Shown: positions 25,601-42,389 of the stretch, one piece after another
Layout: the number at the start of each line of letters is the position of its first letter
Numbering within the stretch: the first letter of the stretch is position 1
Assembly: GCF_036320965.1 (NCBI RefSeq)
Contig: NC_092234.1
Coordinates: forward strand, 42,777,032-42,841,031
Direction: 5' to 3'
DNA: 64,000 nt
Source of the DNA: Panulirus ornatus
Lineage: Eukaryota > Arthropoda > Malacostraca > Decapoda > Palinuridae
Made by a program: the position numbers and the translations under genes
The notes under the pieces: generated by a model
Databases searched by the model: none
What the model saw: the letters and a program-made list of their open reading frames with translations, nothing else
What the model was told of the DNA's origin: nothing

Positions 25601-26703
25601 TCATTCATCAGTGATTCCAGACCTCACGGCTTACTGTTCCTACAGTTGTGTCAAGACCTTATTGATAGCAATATCTTTGACGATATTCTGTATTGATAGC
25701 AATATCCTTGACGATATTCTGACGCTATCCAATATTCGCCATGGTCTCTGAGGTATGTAAACACCTGGTGTAATCATGCCTAGTGTAAGCCCGTTCTGTA
25801 ACAACGACGTCCAGCGTGTATTGTACCTTGACCTTTGTACTGCTGCCAATGTTGCTACGTCCTGCCTCCACCCCTACCACATTAAAGGGTGTATAATCAG
25901 CCCACAGGCCCTATAAAACAGATAACTCTGAAATAACAGCTTCTGTTAACAGAGAGATTTGGGCTGGACACAGATTCCCTCACAATGTGGCTAACTATCT
26001 CCTAACAGCTGACGGCCGTAATTGTACCTACTCTTTCCCTTCTTCTCAAATTGGTCAAATACCAACAGTTAAAATCTATAGAAATATATTTATAATAGCA
26101 ATATAAACACGGCTCTCTCGCAACATGAATAATAACAATCATTCTTGATACATAGATCTCTTTCTATACTACTTTACTTAATATCACTCTAGCAAATTCA
26201 CTGACCTCAATTATATAACGTAAGGGATTGAAATGAGAGAGATGTGTACAGATTACATAACACATTTACCAACAGCTTTGTATCATCACATCTTCCTCTT
26301 GTGGCCAGTCCTGAGAGAGAGAGGCTTGACCTTGGCCATCTTCCAGTTTCTATACAATTTCTCAAAGAAAACTGAATAAGATATAATGGGTAACTATAAC
26401 ATTTATGGGTAGACAGGGGCGATAACTGTAACAATGTCAACAACATCTTCGTTGTCAGTACACTCTGTAACCATACACCCAACATGTAACGTATCTTGCA
26501 CCTTTCATATTGTGATCAGTGTTAACGACAGTACGCTACACTGTGTCCTGTTTCATATACACACCTCAGTGTATATGAAAAATGTTTATGTAATGTAAGT
26601 GTCACGTTAAAAAGATGTTCTGTAGATGTATGACGTACCCTGAGCTTGCTGTGTATTACAACAAATGTTGTTACCTATGTTTACTGTCGGCATTATTCAT
26701 TAC
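25601..26703. other. Non-coding, AT-leaning stretch
   Basis: A short direct repeat, 'tattgatagcaatatctttg' and 'tattgatagcaatatccttg' at about 25,660-25,710. No gene recognised. Confidence 0.5.
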
Positions 26704-26757
26704 CATGTATATATCATGTATATATCATGTATATATCATGTATACATCATGTATCTG
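26704..26757. repeat. 12-bp tandem repeat (catgtatatatc)
   Basis: About four units; the last carries a 'catgtatacatc' change. Confidence 0.9.
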
Positions 26758-26995
26758 ATATATCCCAGACCTCCCTCCTCTCTAACGGCAGGAGGGGGAT
26801 CCTTTGGATCCCTGGGCCCCCACTAGGGCCCACCTGTCACCTTCCTATGTCCATGTACTGTACCTACTGTAAGTTATACATATATGCCTCTACCTGCCCC
26901 TAGATATGTTCCCTTCACCCATACTAGCACTGAAATACTTTGTCTATCTAGACAATAAAAATTTTAAAACTAAAACTGAAAAAAAAAATTCACTT
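26758..26995 (+). other. Possible retroposed transcript 3' end
   Basis: Two adjacent inverted repeats (GGATCC ttt GGATCC, and TGGGCCC ccacta GGGCCCA) at about 26,796-26,831 are followed by an AATAAA signal at about 26,954 and an A-run at about 26,981. That order fits the 3' end of a reverse-transcribed transcript, but I recognise no coding sequence and saw no target-site duplication. Low confidence. Confidence 0.3.
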
Positions 26996-27064
26996 CCCTC
27001 CATTCCTCCAGCACTTACAAAAACACATCTTTACATCTGTTCTCTACAACTATGAGTTCTGACA

Positions 27065-27158
27065 TCACATAAAAGTCTATGAAGTGTATGATAGTAGACA
27101 AAGTTCAATAGATGGGTCGGCCGGCACCAGTCTAAAACACCCTCGCAGTAGGATACAT
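27065..27158 (+). mobile_element. LINE-B 3' end remnant
   Basis: The 'gtctatgaagtgtatgatag' and 'tagacaaagttcaatagatg' sequence parallels the LINE-B tail at 22,550-22,592, followed by one diverged 46-bp-type unit ('accagtctaaaacaccctcg'). It ends beside a (CA)n run. Confidence 0.6.
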
Positions 27159-27167
27159 ATAGGTAAT

Positions 27168-27170
<3 letters not shown>

Positions 27171-27241
<71 letters not shown>

Positions 27242-27243
27242 AC
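27171..27243. repeat. (CA)n microsatellite
   Basis: CA run with one AAA interruption. Confidence 0.96.
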
Positions 27244-27392
27244 GAGTTGAGAACTCCATCCTAATATCATATGCTTAGGTAATTTAAAACAGGTAACTAT
27301 ATTTACACGTATATTTTCTCTGTATCCTTTCCATCTGTAGCTACAGCTGATTCAATATACTGTCACCATTACTATCAATGCAATCATTACTA

Positions 27393-27394
<2 letters not shown>

Positions 27395-27469
<75 letters not shown>
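27395..27469. repeat. (CA)n microsatellite
   Basis: Pure CA run of about 75 bp immediately upstream of a LINE-B RT relic. Confidence 0.96.
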
Positions 27470-27470
<1 letters not shown>

Positions 27471-27486
27471 CTCTACCTCAGACAAA

Positions 27487-28310
27487 AAGGAAGGCTGGGT
27501 GGATTGTTCATATCTGGACTGCCAGAAAGCATTTGACGCTGTAATGCATGGGAAGCTGATGAGGAAACTGGATCACCAGGTAGGAATAAGGGGAGAGGGG
27601 AGAGGGGGACTCTTTCACTGGACAGAGGATCGTCTCAGTGGAAGGGAACAAAAGGACGCAAATCAGCAGATCCTTTTCAAAATGGATCGAGGTCACCAGC
27701 GGAGTGGCCCAGGGTTTTGTTTTGGTACCGTTATTCTTCTTAATCTATGTAACTGACTTGCCCGAAGGTAATGAACTCCTACCTGAATATGTTTGCTGTT
27801 GATGAAAAAGTCATGAGTGAAGTGAAGAGCGTGGACTGCATCACATCACAAGGGAACCCTCCCAAACCCCAAACAGGGCAGAAGAAATCTAAAGTAAGCG
27901 AGCGTAAAGCAAATGAGGACAGGACACATTGAACGAAGGCTTCATTAAGATTATCAACTACCAGGATATAAGCTTCAGGATTCTGCTTGTAAGGAGTCGA
28001 CACCGTCCTTAACCTGTCGCCAGAGTCCCACATTAGAAGAGCGGTCAGAAACAACCGTCTAATGGCAAATATTAGAATAGCTTTCAAGTATATGGATAAT
28101 GGAAAATCTATTAAGCATGAAACGTGCAAAAACGAAGGTAAAGACGTACTTTTATAGCACAAAAGTGATGGAGGCATGGGATGGAATGACTGAAGACATG
28201 GTTAATGCAAACAACAACACACATAAATTCTAAGTTATCGTTTGATAGAAGAGGACAGCAGAGATGGGGCACCACGGGTGTACAACATCCTCCCCGTACA
28301 GTACAATGAG
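27487..28310 (+). pseudogene. LINE-B (CR1/L2-like) RT relic through to the 3' end
   Basis: Starts at KKEGWVDCSYLDCQKAFDAV, which matches RT motif A (D-x-x-KAFD), then MHGKLMRKL. Later frames give LFHWTEDRLSGREQK, a degraded motif B (the usual GVPQGSVLGP has become ITSGVAQGFVLVP-like), and after a frameshift NSYLNMFAVDEKVM, a degraded motif C in which the catalytic FADD is now FAVD. Further on VLNLSPESHIRRAVR and LMANIRIAFKYMD match the late CR1-like region. It ends with a LINE-B tail and one 46-bp unit at 28,262-28,308. Inactive, but the order of domains is preserved. Confidence 0.75.
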
Positions 28311-28431
28311 ATGTTTACATACAACCCATAGGCAAGTACTCATGAAGGAAAGGTGGGTGTTTACCCTTCACAGGATCCAGGTGGGCATCCAAGGTAAGGC
28401 CAAGGAGGAGATGGGAGCATTACGAACTCGG

Positions 28432-30928
28432 TGAAATACACCAGAGTGGTAATGTGAGATACACCAGAGTGGTAATGTGAGATACACCACAGTGGTAATG
28501 TGAGATACACCACAGTGGTAATGTGAGATACACCACAGTGGTTATGTGAGATACACCACAGTGGTAATGTGAGATACACCACAGTGGTAATGTGAGATAC
28601 ACCACAGTGGTAATGTGAGATACACCACAGTGGTAATGTGAGATACACCTCAGTGGTAATGTGAGATACACCACAGTGGTAATGTAAGATACACCACAGT
28701 GGTAATGTGAGATACACCAGAGTGGTAATGTGAGATACACCACAGTGGTAATGTGAGATACACCACAGTGGTAATGTGAGATACACCAGAGTGGTAATGT
28801 AAGATACACCACAGTGGTAATGTGAGATACACCTCAGTGGTAATGTGAGATACACCACAGTGGTAATGTAAGATACACCACAGTGGTAATGTGAGATACA
28901 CCTCAGTGGTAATGTAAGATACACCACAGTGGTAATGTGAGATACACCACAGTGGTAATGTGAGATACACCACAGTGGTTATGTGAGATACACCACAGTG
29001 GTAATGTAAGATACACCACAGTGGTAATGTAAGATACACCACAGTGGTAATGTGAGATACACCTCAGTGGTAATGTGAGATACACCACAGTGGTAATGTG
29101 AGATACACCACAGTGGTAATGTGAGATACACCACAGTGGTTATGTGAGATACACCACAGTGGTAATGTGATGATACACCTCAGTGGTAATGTGAGATACA
29201 CCACAGTGGTAATGTGAGATACACCACAGTGGTAATGTAAGATACACCACAGTGGTAATGTGAGATACACCTCAGTGGTAATGTGAGATACACCACAGTG
29301 GTAATGTGAGATACACCACAGTGGTTATGTGAGATACACCACAGTGGTAATGTGATGATACACCTCAGTGGTAATGTGAGATACACCACAGTGGTAATGT
29401 GAGATACACCACAGTGGTAATGTGAGATACAACACAGTGGTAATGTAAGATACACCACAGTGGTAATGTGAGATACACCACAGTGGTAATGTGATGATAC
29501 ACCTCAGTGGTAATGTGAGATACACCACAGTGGTAATGTGAGATACACCACAGTGGTAATGTGAGATACAACACAGTGGTAATGTAAGATACACCACAGT
29601 GGTAATGTGAGATACACCTCAGTGGTAATGTAAGATACACCACAGTGGTAATGTGAGATACACCTCAGTGGTAATGTAAGATACACCACAGTGGTAATGT
29701 GAGATACACCACAGTGGTAATGTGAGATACACCACAGTGGTTATGTGAGATACACCACAGTGGTAATGTGAGATACACCACAGTGGTAATGTGAGATACA
29801 TCACAGTGGTTATGTGAGATACACCACAGTGGTAATGTGAGATACACCACAGTGGTAATGTAAGATACACCACAGTGGTAATGTGAGATACACCTCAGTG
29901 GTAATGTGAGATACACCACAGTGGTAATGTGAGATACACCACAGTGGTTATGTGAGATACACCACAGTGGTAATGTGATGATACACCTCAGTGGTAATGT
30001 GAGATACACCACAGTGGTAATGTGAGATACACCACAGTGGTAATGTAAGATACACCACAGTGGTAATGTAAGATACACCACAGTGGTAATGTGAGATACA
30101 CCACAGTGGTAATGTAAGATACACCACAGTGGTAATGTGAGATACAACACAGTGGTAATGTAAGATACACCACAGTGGTAATGTGAGATACACCACAGTG
30201 GTAATGTAAGATACACCACAGTGGTAATGTGAGATACACCACAGTGGTAATGTAAGATACACCACAGTGGTAATGTGAGATACACCACAGTGGTAATGTA
30301 AGATACACCACAGTGGTAATGTAAGATACACCACAGTGGTTATGTGAGATACACCACAGTGGTAATGTAAGATACACCACAGTGGTAATGTAAGATACAC
30401 CACAGTGGTAATGTGAGATACACCACAGTGGTAATGTAAGATACACCACAGTGGTAATGTGAGATACACCACAGTGGTAATGTAAGATACACCACAGTGG
30501 TTATGTGAGATACACCACAGTGGTAATGTAAGATACACCACAGTGGTAATGTGAGATACACCACAGTGGTAATGTAAGATACACCACAGTGGTAATGTGA
30601 GATACACCACAGTGGTAATGTAAGATACACCACAGTGGTTATGTGAGATACACCACAGTGGTAATGTAAGATACACCACAGTGGTAATGTGAGATACACC
30701 ACAGTGGTAATGTAAGATACACCACAGTGGTAATGTAAGATACACCACAGTGGTAATGTGAGATACACCACAGTGGTAATGTAAGATACACCACAGTGGT
30801 AATGTAAGATACACCACAGTGGTAATGTGAGATACACCACAGTGGTAATGTAAGATACACCACAGTGGTAATGTAAGATACACCACAGTGGTTATATGAG
30901 GTACACCACAGTGGTAATGTGATGACAC
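28432..30928. repeat. 23-bp minisatellite, about 108 units
   Basis: Unit 'acaccacagtggtaatgtga' plus 'gat', almost perfectly phased for 2.5 kb. Variants: gtgagat or gtaagat; ccacagtgg or cctcagtgg; ggtaatg or ggttatg; acaacacag; and a 24-bp form with gtgatgat. Each unit has CCAC-A-GTGG, a 4+4 inverted repeat. The right half (after about 30,000) is dominated by alternating gtgagat and gtaagat units. The reverse-strand open frames up to 333 codons (YLTLPLWCISHYHCGVS) are products of a 23-bp unit that has no stop in these frames. Confidence 0.97.
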
Positions 30929-31753
30929 ACTGTGCCTCACAGAATTCAAAACACATTGTACCTCAGAGAACTCGGCATTTTTGGAGCTATCTAGGTGTTA
31001 AATTCTTATTACTGATATTAGTCAATTTCTCATGAAAATGAATACAGTTACTGTAGAAAAGTAAGTGTATTATGAGTCAGGCTGGCCATTTTTAAATGAG
31101 AATAAAATTCGTAATTTGATAACGTAAAACAGTTGGATTGCTATAATCAAGCGATTTTTGTTGGGTGAAACAAATTAATATTCTTTGGCTGGGAGGAAAT
31201 TTCGTGATTTCTATCAAATTTCAGTGTATTAGGAAGGCGGTGCACGGACCAGTCTGTTTCATGGGGTCGCTCCTGTAAATCAATGAAAAAAAAATCGTTT
31301 TACCTTTCGAGTAAGTGAAAGGGTTCAAATAACTGTAAAAATATTATCACATACAATAACTAAGTAATGGATGAAAATATGTTTGAATCGTCTTTTATCA
31401 AGCATAGATATCAAAATCAATCAAAATATTGGTTTATATGAATTAGACAACTTTATAAATGGGCAAAAAAAAAAAAAACTAAATACATACGTTCCGCAGA
31501 ACATAGGCTGACCTGAGTTTGTAACCTGAGAGAGGTGAGATCGTCCAGGGTGACCTGTGCCCTAATCCCTTCACCTGTTTCTTAATTCATCCGCCAGCCC
31601 GGCCCAGTGGCGGCTGGTATATTATATTCTGGTTCTCTCGAGCTATACTCAATCCTAACCATGGATTCGTACAAAAGCAGCTGGCACCTTGTATTTGCTG
31701 TTTCCTTGTGGTTTTACCTGCATGTTTTGTACGCTCGCTACTTGTGTAATTTT

Positions 31754-31757
<4 letters not shown>
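30929..31757. other. AT-rich non-coding stretch
   Basis: No gene recognised. Short A-runs at about 31,283 and 31,466. Confidence 0.5.

Positions 31758-31832
<75 letters not shown>
31758..31832. repeat. (AT)n microsatellite
   Basis: Pure AT run abutting the 5' end of element S. Confidence 0.97.
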
Positions 31833-31835
<3 letters not shown>

Positions 31836-32068
31836 CCCTGGGGATAGGGGTGAAAGAATACTTCCCACGTATTCCCTGCGTGTCGTAGAAGGCGACTAAA
31901 GGGGGAGGGAGCGGGTGGCTGGAAATCCTCCCCTCTCGTTTTTTTTTTTTTATTTCCAAATGAAGGAACAGAGAAGGGGGCCAAGTAAGGATTTTCCCTC
32001 TAAGGCCCAGTCCTCTGTTCTTAACGCTACCTCGCAAACGCGGGAAATGGCGAATAGTATAAAAAAAA

Positions 32069-32070
<2 letters not shown>
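31833..32070 (+). mobile_element. Element S copy
   Basis: ATCCCTGGGGATAGG start, 'cttcccacgtattccctgcg', 'gtcgtagaaggcgactaaag', a T-run, then the LINE-A-like 3' block CGCTACCTCGCAAACGCGGG at about 32,025-32,044 and an A-run. It meets a reverse-strand LINE-A end tail to tail. Confidence 0.8.
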
Positions 32071-32112
<42 letters not shown>

Positions 32113-32299
32113 CTTTGTCGCTGTCTCCCGCGTTTGCGAGGTAGCGCAAGGAAACAGACGAAAGAAATGGCCCAACCCCCCCCCCCCCATACACATGCAC
32201 ATACACACATCCAGACACGCAAATATACATACCTACACAGCTTTCCATGGTTTACCCCAGACGCTTCACATGCCTTGATTCAATCCACTGACAGCACGT

Positions 32300-32301
<2 letters not shown>
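32071..32301 (-). mobile_element. LINE-A 3' end, reverse strand
   Basis: T-run (the inverted A-tail), inverted terminal motif at 32,126-32,146, then the 3' untranslated region up to the 'tcaatccactgacagcacgt' block that marks the end of the coding part. 5' truncated there; the break joins a (TA)n tract (32,302-32,369). Confidence 0.87.

Positions 32302-32369
<68 letters not shown>
32302..32369. repeat. (TA)n microsatellite
   Basis: Pure TA run at the truncation point of the LINE-A end. Confidence 0.96.
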
Positions 32370-32371
<2 letters not shown>

Positions 32372-32529
32372 CCTTGTTGCCTCAGTAAAGTGCACCTGAA
32401 GCAAGGGAAGCAGGTCACGTGGAGAAGGATAAAAGCTGGACTCTTTAACCCAACCTACAGAGGGGAGGAAGATGGCAGGCCCACTTATAACAATTTATCT
32501 CCCCAGTGGATCTAAACGTGTCACAGAAA

Positions 32530-32745
32530 ACGACAGGACACTAAGCAAAAGTAGAGAGAAAGCTACAGGACACTAAGCAAAAGTAGAGAAAAGGACAGGA
32601 CACTAAGCAAAAGTAGAGAGAAAAGGACAGGACACTAAGCAAAAGTAGAGAGAAAGCGACAGGACATAAAGCAAAAATAGAGAGAAAGCGACAGGACATT
32701 AAGCAAAAGTAGAGAGAAAACGACAGGACACTAAGCAAAAGTAGT
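32530..32745. repeat. 30-32-bp minisatellite, about 7 units
   Basis: Unit 'gacaggacactaagcaaaag' plus 'tagagagaaa', with units varying by 1-2 bp in length. Purine-rich on the plus strand. Confidence 0.9.
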
Positions 32746-32937
32746 CATAGATGTGAAGCAAAAAAAGACAATAATTTAAGATAATATCAGCAACAGTACG
32801 GACTATAAGGAGACGTGGTAAATGCAGATGAATAAACGCAGTCATACGCATGTACAAACATATACAGACCCAGAGAGACAGACAGACACATATACGCAAT
32901 TCCACACACACTCTAATCATGCAGACGCACAAACAAC

Positions 32938-33047
<110 letters not shown>

Positions 33048-33131
33048 AAAACAGACACAAAAAAAAAATGCGCAATTATAAACATGTACATCCTGACGCA
33101 CGGAAACACATCACCCATGTGCACCTTGCGC

Positions 33132-33135
<4 letters not shown>

Positions 33136-33196
<61 letters not shown>
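33136..33196. repeat. (TA)n microsatellite
   Basis: Pure TA run directly preceding another element S. Confidence 0.96.
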
Positions 33197-33198
<2 letters not shown>

Positions 33199-33437
33199 TT
33201 ATCCCTGGGGATAGGGGATTAAGAATACTTCCCACGTATTCCCTGCGTGTTGTAGAAGGCGACTAAAAGGGGAGGGAGCGGGGGGCTGGAAATCCTCCCC
33301 TCTCGTTTTTTTTTTTTTTTTTTTAATTTTCCAAAAGAAGGAACAGAGGGGGCCAGGTGAGGATATTCCAAAAAAGGCCCAGTCCTCTGTTCTTAACGCT
33401 ACCTCGCTAATGCGGGAAATGGCGAATAGTTTAAAAG

Positions 33438-33507
<70 letters not shown>
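33199..33507 (+). mobile_element. Element S copy followed by (TA)n
   Basis: Same order of blocks as the other copies; 3' block reads 'cgctacctcgctaatgcggg', 'aaatggcgaatagt', then an A-run to about 33,452 and TA to 33,507. A long T-run lies inside the middle part. Confidence 0.8.
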
Positions 33508-36484
<2,977 letters not shown>

Positions 36485-36655
36485 TAAAGGTGTAGCGGTT
36501 AGCGTTCCTGACCATGACGCCTTCACGGGCCGCCCAAGGTCGATCGCAAAGGCTCGAATCCTAGTTGAGGCATTCGGTCCACAGTTAAGCCAGCTGTGAA
36601 CGTTCATCCACCCCTAGGAGTTAGTCGATAAAATGGACATCTGATATATATATAT
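36485..36655 (+). mobile_element. tRNA-derived SINE ending in (TA)n
   Basis: A-box-like 'ggtgtagcggttagcgttcc' near 36,488-36,507, B-box-like GGCTCGAATCC at about 36,551-36,561, then a body with 'gaggcattcggtccacagtt' and a tail 'gttagtcgataaaatggaca' running into TATATATATA. The tail resembles that of the reverse-strand SINE at 2,836. This architecture is that of a pol III-transcribed SINE. Confidence 0.75.
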
Positions 36656-36775
36656 ACATACGAACAAAGTGCATATGAACGCGCACCTTCGTAGAACATG
36701 CAAACCTCCAACAGTCAGGGTCGAACCCGGGACCCCAGTGCAACAGGCGGGAGCGCTGCCGCTAGGCTATGATCA
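36645..36775 (-). mobile_element. tRNA-derived SINE-2, reverse strand
   Basis: Reverse strand: A-box-like TAGCCTAGCGG, then GGGTTCGACCC as B box, a short body 'tgttggaggtttgcatgttc', 'tacgaaggtgcgcgttcata' and a 3' end 'gcactttgttcgtatg' against (TA)n. Same family as the copies at 63.4 and 63.7 kb. Confidence 0.78.
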
Positions 36776-36853
36776 CAACGTAGCGGTACCGCTCTCGCCT
36801 GTTGCACAGGGGTCCTGGGTTTGATCCTGGCTGTTGGAGGTTTTTATGTTCTA

Positions 36854-36934
<81 letters not shown>
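36776..36934 (+). mobile_element. tRNA-derived SINE-2, plus strand, with (TA)n tail
   Basis: Forms a near inverted repeat with the preceding element: 'tagcggtaccgctctcgcct', 'gttgcacaggggtcctgggt', B-box GGGTTTGATCC, then 'tggctgttggaggtttttat', 'gttctatga', passing into TA at 36,857-36,934. The body after 'ttctatga' is replaced by (TA)n. Confidence 0.75.
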
Positions 36935-36935
<1 letters not shown>

Positions 36936-38485
36936 CGTTAATGGGATGGCCTTAATGAGGGTCTCAGCTAACATTAAAAAAAACTGGTTTAAAAAGTGAA
37001 ATATCGCCAGCCATCAAATTCGAAATCTATACTCAGATGAGTTTTATGAACGGTTCTTACCAATAAAACTATCTCTAAGTCCACGAGCCCTTACAAATGG
37101 TATGATACTAAGTACGGTAATATAGAGGAATACTGTAGATTGTGAGACTGAATATATGTTAAATGGATGTGAAGATGTCTACAGAAAGTGTGGACAACAA
37201 TAAGTTCTTGACAAGCAGATTCTGCTAAATAAAGCGTATTAAAAACACCGAAGAGAATTTGCCTGATTTTAAGAATTAAATGTCAACCGAGCTTTTGTAT
37301 TTACAATTAGAATGACAGTTCATTTACCATAAGATATATAACGGCGTTGTGTATTGTCAATGTAAGCTGTGCTTACGTATGCAACCGATTTAGGGCAATG
37401 CCGTGAAATCCAGTAAGCTTAAACATATATACCATACAAAGCCTACCTCACCAAGAGAACAGTGACCGAACGTGATTAAATACAGACGAACGCGGCTGAC
37501 GATAGAGAAGCCATAGGTCCTTACGAAAAATGCACACAAAGTTAATAGCACGCCTAAATGATTCTTGTCGAGAAATGAAAGTCCAATTGGTTCTGGAACT
37601 TAACAACACTCTTATGATAAGGATCCGACTATTCACTTACGAACGTACAAGAAAATCTACAAGTATTTATGCTTGCTTACATTTGGCATTTCTGAAAAGC
37701 CGTGACGGACATGGCTCATTCTTACGAAAATGTTCTGAAAGGTTGATATTGATTCCTTGCACTTGCCACCAGCTTCCAGACACAGGCCCAGGTGCCCTGA
37801 TGTGTCGATATACTAACTTACCCCGCAGCCTTGATCACCGTGGCCCACAACATTCATAACCAAATGGTGTCTTTGCCCAGAGAGAGCCTGCACAGGAGGA
37901 ACGAAGATACATTGCCAGAACCACTCTAACATTAGCCCCGTTGTTTTCCTCAATACAGAAACCCAACCTTGCCTAAATTAAGCTCGTCCATATTTCATGT
38001 TTTTAAAAATTATCTTTCCTCGTGTACTTTTAGCATCATATTTCAACCTAGGCTATGTAACTAGCTTTTAACAATAGGCTGTAACTTACTGCAAATCTAC
38101 CGCCAGCAGGCCACGATGGAGGTTTTCTACAATATCGGGATTGATAAACTCATTTACATGGTTCTGGGACGTACCTCTTTACACCTCACTTAATCTGACC
38201 CTTTACGATAGCGTAAAAAAAAGAAAAACGCCTATGATAAATAGTGTTTTAGTACGCTGCACTTGTAGTTTTGGATACAGTGGTGTAATTCTGTTTCGAA
38301 ATAGTTGTGCAGATTCAATAACCAATATTTGCTCTGCGTAATTTGAAGCATTATATTTTATTCTGCTCTGTCAGAGAAGGCCATAGTTTTTAGGGCTACG
38401 ATTTTCGGGGAAAATAAGGTGAAAGTACGTGAAACATCAGAAAAAACTAGCTATGAAAAACCCACTCAACTTTCCCTACCTTTCC

Positions 38486-38489
<4 letters not shown>
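36935..38489. other. Low-repeat AT-rich stretch
   Basis: No gene recognised. The 109-codon plus-strand frame at 37,530-37,859 shows no family motif. Confidence 0.45.

Positions 38490-38561
<72 letters not shown>
38490..38561. repeat. (TA)n microsatellite
   Basis: Pure TA run of about 72 bp. Confidence 0.97.

Positions 38562-42342
<3,781 letters not shown>

Positions 42343-42371
<29 letters not shown>
42343..42371. repeat. Short (TA)n between two LINE-A copies
   Basis: About 29 bp of TA separating the 5' break of one LINE-A from the inverted A-tail of the next. Confidence 0.93.

Positions 42372-42389
<18 letters not shown>

Noticed and set aside
28432..30928. CRISPR-like array of regular repeats
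   Set aside because: Units are directly adjacent with no spacers, and the setting is eukaryotic; it is a minisatellite.
28361..30956. Long reverse-strand frames up to 333 codons
   Set aside because: Product of the 23-bp satellite; repeated YLTLPLWCISHYH-type peptides with no start or codon signal.
36776..36850. Genuine tRNA gene
   Set aside because: Has A- and B-box-like parts but no acceptor stem, and it belongs to a multi-copy family with a SINE body and (TA)n tail.
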